Assembly (NCBI GenBank): GCA_020633495.1
Contig: JACKDR010000003.1
Location: 186,001 to 250,000, forward strand
Source of the DNA: Kofleriaceae bacterium
GTDB taxonomy: Bacteria > Myxococcota_A > Polyangia > Haliangiales > Haliangiaceae
Length of the DNA stretch: 64,000 bases
Reading direction: 5' to 3'
The position numbers and the translations under genes are program-made. Shown here one piece after another: positions 58,475 through 64,000 of this stretch. Each line of letters opens with the position of its first letter. The stretch's first letter is position 1. The notes under the pieces were generated by a model that was not told the DNA's origin, made no database searches, and saw only the letters and a list, made by a program, of their open reading frames with translations.

Positions 58475-58478
<4 letters not shown>
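57189..58478 (-). CDS. FAD-binding oxidase, GlcE-like
   Basis: The 429-residue protein has a PCMH-type FAD domain with GSGARPTRWK, YPATMLGSTIGGMIAVRTPG and GSEGTIGVITSVVLR, and a C-terminal cap ending in LDPNGILNPG, typical of glycolate oxidase/D-lactate dehydrogenase subunits. The N-terminal half is shorter than in AGPS-like enzymes, as in GlcE. The GTG start overlaps the stop of the larger oxidase gene as GTGA, so the two may form one complex. The substrate is unknown; a 2-hydroxy acid or an ether-lipid intermediate is possible. Confidence 0.83.
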
Positions 58479-60181
<1,703 letters not shown>

Positions 60182-60187
60182 CGCCCG

Positions 60188-60193
60188 ACGGTA
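60188..60193 (-). promoter_or_regulatory. -10-like element TACCGT before the AGPS-like gene
   Basis: On the minus strand TACCGT ends exactly six bases before the ATG at 60181. The divergent gene at 60247 has its own hexamer at 60235-60240, so 65 bases hold both promoters. Confidence 0.42.
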
Positions 60194-60234
60194 CGAGCCA
60201 CGCCGCCGCCGCGCAAGCGGCGGGCCCCGCGTGG

Positions 60235-60240
60235 TATGAG
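60235..60240 (+). promoter_or_regulatory. -10-like element TATGAG before the dehydrogenase gene
   Basis: TATGAG ends six bases before the ATG at 60247, with no ribosome site. A leaderless transcript is inferred. Confidence 0.42.
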
Positions 60241-60246
60241 CCGGAC

Positions 60247-61137
60247 ATGACGGACGTTCGCTTCTCCGCCGATCGCATCGCCTCGGTCACCGTGCTCGGG
60301 GCCGGCACGATGGGTCACGGCATCGCCCACGTCGCCGCCCTGGCCGGGTGTCGCGCGGTCATCTACGACCTGGATCCGGCGGTCGCGGCCGCGGCGATCG
60401 ACAAGGTCACGGCCAACCTCGACAAGGGCGTCAAGCTCGGCAAGCTCGACCTGACCGCTCGCGACCAGGCCGTGGCGCGGCTGCGCGCCGTCAGCGACCT
60501 CGCCGAGGCCTGCCGCGACGCCGACTGCGTCATCGAGGCGGTCCCCGAGATCCTCGAGCTCAAGACCCAGCTGTTCGGCCAGGTCGATCGCGCGGCGCCG
60601 GCCCACGCGCTCTTGGCGACCAACACCTCGTCGCTGCCGGTGGCGTCGATCGCGGCCGCGGTCGCCGATCCGTCGCGGGTCGTCGGCATGCACTTCTTCA
60701 ACCCGGTCCACGTCATGAAGCTGTGCGAGGTGGTCCGCCACGCCGGCAGCGACCCGTCGGCGGTGGCCGCCGCGGTCGCGCTGGCCGACCGCTTCGGCAA
60801 GACCCCGATCACGGTCGAGGACTCGCCGGGCTTCGCGTCGAGCCGGCTCGGCCTGGTGCTCGGCCTCGAGGCCATCCGCATGGTCGAGCAGGGCGTCGCG
60901 TCGGCCGCCGACATCGACACCGCGATGAAGCTGGGCTACGGCCACCCGATGGGCCCGCTCGAGCTGACCGACCTGGTCGGCCTCGACGTCCGCCTCGGCA
61001 TCGCCGAGTACCTCGCGGGCGCGATCGGCCCCGGCTTCACGCCGCCGGAGCTGCTGCGCCGGCTGGTCGCCGAGGGCAAGCTCGGCAAGAAGTCCGGCGA
61101 GGGCTTCTACCGCTGGGTCGACGGCCGCCGGGCCTGA
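60247..61137 (+). CDS. 3-hydroxyacyl-CoA (3-hydroxybutyryl-CoA) dehydrogenase
   Basis: The 296-residue, single-domain enzyme oxidises 3-hydroxyacyl-CoA with NAD+. It shows the Rossmann loop VTVLGAGTMGHGIAH (residues 14-28), the NTSSLPVASIA segment, the catalytic-histidine region GMHFFNPVHVMKL with the partner Glu in LCEVVRH, and the C-terminal dimer domain with GYGHPMGPLELTDLVGLD. Its length matches the Hbd/PaaH type rather than the multi-domain FadB. It is divergent from the ether-lipid-type oxidase genes. It may work in fatty-acid turnover with the thiolase gene 10 kb away. Confidence 0.92.
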   Translation: MTDVRFSADRIASVTVLGAGTMGHGIAHVAALAGCRAVIYDLDPAVAAAAIDKVTANLDKGVKLGKLDLTARDQAVARLRAVSDLAEACRDADCVIEAVPEILELKTQLFGQVDRAAPAHALLATNTSSLPVASIAAAVADPSRVVGMHFFNPVHVMKLCEVVRHAGSDPSAVAAAVALADRFGKTPITVEDSPGFASSRLGLVLGLEAIRMVEQGVASAADIDTAMKLGYGHPMGPLELTDLVGLDVRLGIAEYLAGAIGPGFTPPELLRRLVAEGKLGKKSGEGFYRWVDGRRA

Positions 61138-61151
61138 CCGCCGCGCCGGCG

Positions 61152-62660
61152 CTACAGCTCGTCGGCGCCGATGTCGGGGACGTCGGGGGGCCGGAGCTGG
61201 GCGTCGTAGTCCTCGAGCACGCCGCTGTCGGGCTTGCCCTTGTCGACCGCCGGTGAGCCGGTGGTCAGGTGGTAGGTGGTCGTGAACCCGGGGTTGCCGG
61301 TGACGTTGGTGGCGCCGCCGATCGCCGGGTTGACCAGCGAGTACTCGTAGCCGCACCCGGTCGAGCCGCCGACCTGGACGTCGCCGGAGCCGCCGTGGTT
61401 GCCGGTGACGATGTTGGAGTGGAACGCCGGCAGCGTGCTGGTCGACTCGCACCGGATGCCGGGGAAGAAGCTGCCGCTGGTCGTGCTCGAGGTGTTGTCG
61501 GCGATCGTGTTGAACGCCAGCCGGACCGCGGTGGTGCGCGGGGTCTCGATGCGGATGCCGCCGAACGCCTCGCCGGGGCCGCCGTTGCCGTCGATGATCG
61601 AGTTGGTGATGTCGAAGTTGGAGCCCTGGGTCAGCGAGATGCCGCCGTCGTTGTTGCTGCTGACCCGGCTGCGGGTCATGACCAGGTCGCAGTGGGTGAG
61701 CGCCATGCCGAGCATGCCGCTCATCTCGACGGTGACGTCGACCGCGGTCAGCGCGACGTCCGACGACGCCGCGCCGGTGCAGCTAACGCCGACCGGCGAC
61801 GACGTCACGGTCAGGCCGTACAGCGCGACGTGGGCGTCGGTGCTGGCGACGCTGATCGCCGGGCCGTTGGACGCCGCGGTGACGCTGGCGCCGTAGCCGA
61901 TGATCGTGAGGTCCTTGTCGACGATCGAGACGTCGTCGGTGTAGTCGCCGGCAGCGACGACGATGAACGGCCGGTCGACGCCGGCGACCGCGACGCCCAG
62001 GCTGGGTCGGCGGCACGGCGCGGCCCGCGTGCACTGGACGTTGCCGCCGCTGGCGCCCTCCTCGACGTAGGCGATCGCGTCCGCGGGGACGCACATGCCG
62101 GTGCCGAGGTCGCAGGCGCCGCTGCCGCACTCGCGGTGGTCGGTGCAGACCCGGCACTCGTCGGCGGTGCTGCACACCGGCGTCGCCACCGGGCAGCTCG
62201 CCGACTCGGTGGGCGCGGCCGGCTCCTCGCACGCGACGCAGGCGCCGCCGTCGCCGCACACCAGCGTGTCGGGGAAGCGGGCGCAGCTGTCGGGGCCGTC
62301 GCAGCCGGTGCAGCGATGGCTGGCGCGGTCGCAGCGCGGCTCCGCCTCGGTGGGGCAGTCGGCGTCGGCGTCACACGGCACGCAGACGTGGTCGAGGCAC
62401 ACCGGGTTGGTCGGGTTGCAGTCGTCGGGACCGTTGCAGTCGCTGGCGTTGGGATCGGCGACGCAGGTGTGCGGCGTGCCGTCGAGCGCGCCGGTGTCGT
62501 CGCACATCGTGCCGGCGGTGGTGCAGGCCTGGAGGACGCCGCCGACGTCGTCGCACAGCGCGCCGTCGGTGCAGCAGTAGCCATCGTTGCGCCGGGTGCA
62601 CCCGGTGGCGAGGGCGGCGATCAGCGTGACGACGAGCGCGATCGAGGCGCGGGACCCCAT
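61152..62660 (-). CDS. Cys-rich beta-helix surface lipoprotein
   Basis: The 502-residue protein has a lipobox (LATGC, Cys21), then about 180 residues rich in cysteine with repeated C-x(2,8)-C patterns (PVCLDHVCVPCDADADC and similar) like the Cys-rich linkers of myxobacterial surface proteins. A parallel beta-helix follows (about 200-490; SVVS- and NSIIDGN-type turns, ISLTQGSNFDITNSIIDGN). Such proteins bind or cut polysaccharides, or act as adhesins; no catalytic residues can be assigned. It is convergent with the dehydrogenase gene, 14 bases apart. Confidence 0.78.
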   Translation of the reverse strand: MGSRASIALVVTLIAALATGCTRRNDGYCCTDGALCDDVGGVLQACTTAGTMCDDTGALDGTPHTCVADPNASDCNGPDDCNPTNPVCLDHVCVPCDADADCPTEAEPRCDRASHRCTGCDGPDSCARFPDTLVCGDGGACVACEEPAAPTESASCPVATPVCSTADECRVCTDHRECGSGACDLGTGMCVPADAIAYVEEGASGGNVQCTRAAPCRRPSLGVAVAGVDRPFIVVAAGDYTDDVSIVDKDLTIIGYGASVTAASNGPAISVASTDAHVALYGLTVTSSPVGVSCTGAASSDVALTAVDVTVEMSGMLGMALTHCDLVMTRSRVSSNNDGGISLTQGSNFDITNSIIDGNGGPGEAFGGIRIETPRTTAVRLAFNTIADNTSSTTSGSFFPGIRCESTSTLPAFHSNIVTGNHGGSGDVQVGGSTGCGYEYSLVNPAIGGATNVTGNPGFTTTYHLTTGSPAVDKGKPDSGVLEDYDAQLRPPDVPDIGADEL

Positions 62661-62748
62661 GCCCCTTGGTAACACGTCCGCGATCGGGGGTGAACTGACA
62701 GGGGCTGGCGACGGCGCCGCCGCGCGCGGCGCCCGCGCGCTCGCGCGC

Positions 62749-64000
62749 CTACCGCGCCACCGGCGGCTGCTCGCCCAGCGCGACCTCGGACGTGACCCCG
62801 CCGTCACCGGCGCGGGACCGCTTGAGCCCGACGATCGCGGGCACGACGATCAGGGCGGTCGCCAGGCAGCAGATCTCGCCGATCAGCGACGCGGTGCCGA
62901 ACCCACGGATGGCCAGGTTGTCCGACACCAGCAGCGAGCCGTAGCCGATGATCGTGGTCAGCGAGCACAGGAAGACCGCGGCGCCGCTGGTCCGCAGGGT
63001 CTCGGCCGCCGACACCTCCTCGTCCTGATGGTGGCGGTGGGCGATGTTGATCGCGTAGTCGACGCCCAGCCCGAGCGTGATGGGCAGCGCGACGAAGTCC
63101 AGGAACGTGACCTTGATCCCGGTCACCGAGCACACCGCGATCAGCCCCAGCGACCCCATCGAGGTCGCGACCAGGACCGCGACCGCCCGCAGGTTGCGGC
63201 CGACCACCAGCAGGACCATGACGATCAGGCACAGGCTGGCCACCGCGACCACGGTGGGCCCGTCCTTGCTGATCGTGCCCAGGATGTCGGCGTAGATGAC
63301 CTGGGTCCCCGACGTGGTCAGGGTCTCGCCGTCGGCCAGCTCGATGCGGCGGATCGCGGTGGCGAACCGGATCAGGTCCTTGCCGTTCCACTCGTCGAGG
63401 TGGGTGTCGGGCCGCACCCCGATCAGGTAGCCGATGCGGCCGTCGCGCTCGCGCAGCCGGACCTTGAGCTCCTCGGGTAGCCCCTCGGGGGTGATCGGCT
63501 GCAGGTCATCGGGCGGTCGCAGCTCGGCGATCTCGGCGCGCTCGTCGTCGCCGAGCGCGTCGAGGGCGTCGTCGTCGAGCAGGGCGCGGATCTCGGCCAG
63601 GACCGCGAGCTTGGCCGGCTGATCCTCGGGGACGACGTCGAGGATCGAGTGGATGACGCCGATCGTGCGCCGCTCCGGGGCCACGCCGTCGTCGACCTTG
63701 CGCAGCGCCGCGACCACCTCGGGCACCTGATCGAGGCGATCGACCGCGATGAAGGTCTGGCCCGAGATGCCGCGCCCGAAGTTGGCGTCCGACAGCGCCA
63801 TCCAGCGCCGGACCTCGATCGCGTCGTCGCCGTTGGAGCGCAGCTTCGTGATGTCGTACTCGAACGGATCGTCGGCGACGTAGCGGTACGACTCCCACGC
63901 GGTGGCGCCGAAGACGACGAGCGCGACGGCGCAGACCACGCCGGCGCGGCGGAACCCGAACAGCCGGGCCAGCCAGCCGCCGAGCACCGGGTCGCTGGTG
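62749..64000 (-). CDS. RND/MMPL-family transporter, 5' part missing
   Basis: The gene runs off the window: the frame stays open to the last base (upstream residues read TSDP before LGGWLARLFGF), so only about 417 C-terminal residues are seen. They contain one membrane segment, a large periplasmic loop of about 200 residues, and then five membrane segments, including VALPITLGLGVDYAINIAHRH and TTIIGYGSLLVS, which match the second half of MMPL/HpnN-type exporters with the conserved GxDY of the proton relay. Such pumps move lipids or hopanoids to the outer membrane. The cargo is unknown. Confidence 0.83.
   Translation of the reverse strand, partial: TSDPVLGGWLARLFGFRRAGVVCAVALVVFGATAWESYRYVADDPFEYDITKLRSNGDDAIEVRRWMALSDANFGRGISGQTFIAVDRLDQVPEVVAALRKVDDGVAPERRTIGVIHSILDVVPEDQPAKLAVLAEIRALLDDDALDALGDDERAEIAELRPPDDLQPITPEGLPEELKVRLRERDGRIGYLIGVRPDTHLDEWNGKDLIRFATAIRRIELADGETLTTSGTQVIYADILGTISKDGPTVVAVASLCLIVMVLLVVGRNLRAVAVLVATSMGSLGLIAVCSVTGIKVTFLDFVALPITLGLGVDYAINIAHRHHQDEEVSAAETLRTSGAAVFLCSLTTIIGYGSLLVSDNLAIRGFGTASLIGEICCLATALIVVPAIVGLKRSRAGDGGVTSEVALGEQPPVAR

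Overview
The window comes from a very GC-rich bacterium with dense gene packing. It is most likely a member of the Myxococcota, of the Haliangium/Kofleriaceae type. The evidence is a secreted lysozyme with a MYXO-CTERM-like tail (Cys, hydrophobic stretch, Arg-rich end), many lipobox proteins, a MoxR/DUF58/SpoIIM/RDD membrane cluster, an alkylglycerone-phosphate-synthase-like oxidase of the kind used in myxobacterial ether lipid synthesis, and a degenerate FHA-type enhancer-binding protein. No rRNA, tRNA or CRISPR array was seen by eye.

Layout. 0-9.7 kb: the end of a molybdenum-hydroxylase FAD subunit, a membrane protein of unknown function, four 55-bp repeats carrying a large dyad, then an ECF sigma factor coupled to a giant anti-sigma/FecR/VIT/vWA protein. 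On the minus strand follow a PfkB sugar kinase and a GT-C-like membrane protein. 9.7-16.4 kb: a tightly overlapped NAD-salvage operon (pncB, prs, nadE, nrtR, pncA, GNAT) with a perfect palindrome over the pncB promoter, probably the operator of the NrtR repressor encoded in the same operon. 16.4-24.3 kb: YbaK, a DmeF-type metal exporter, GH25 lysozyme, DUF481 porin-like protein, aldo/keto reductase, CorA, FHA regulator. 24.4-32 kb: a membrane/HAD/DUF4129/DUF4350/MoxR/DUF58/SpoIIM/RDD operon. 32-37.2 kb: a membrane protein, a HEAT-methyltransferase and a divergent phosphoesterase/beta-propeller gene; the last two are broken by frameshifts. 37.2-39.5 kb: an HNH endonuclease gene bracketed by 111-bp inverted repeats, each holding a perfect 12-bp hairpin. 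39.5-50.4 kb: amidohydrolase, HEAT-like Ser/Thr kinase, esterase, copper monooxygenase-like lipoprotein, TraB/GumN lipoprotein, frameshifted lipoprotein, thiolase. 50.5-64 kb: two small envelope proteins, 5'-nucleotidase, nitrilase-fold protein, wHTH regulator, lipoprotein, a repeat-rich gap, two coupled FAD oxidases, 3-hydroxyacyl-CoA dehydrogenase, a beta-helix lipoprotein and a truncated RND transporter.

Expression signals follow two styles. Genes inside operons overlap their neighbours by GTGA, ATGA or TGATG. Many first genes instead have a TAnnnT hexamer only 6-8 bases before the start codon and no Shine-Dalgarno sequence, which suggests leaderless transcripts. At least six reading-frame breaks fall in short GC-alternating or GGC runs. 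Their uniform context suggests consensus errors in the assembly rather than gene decay.
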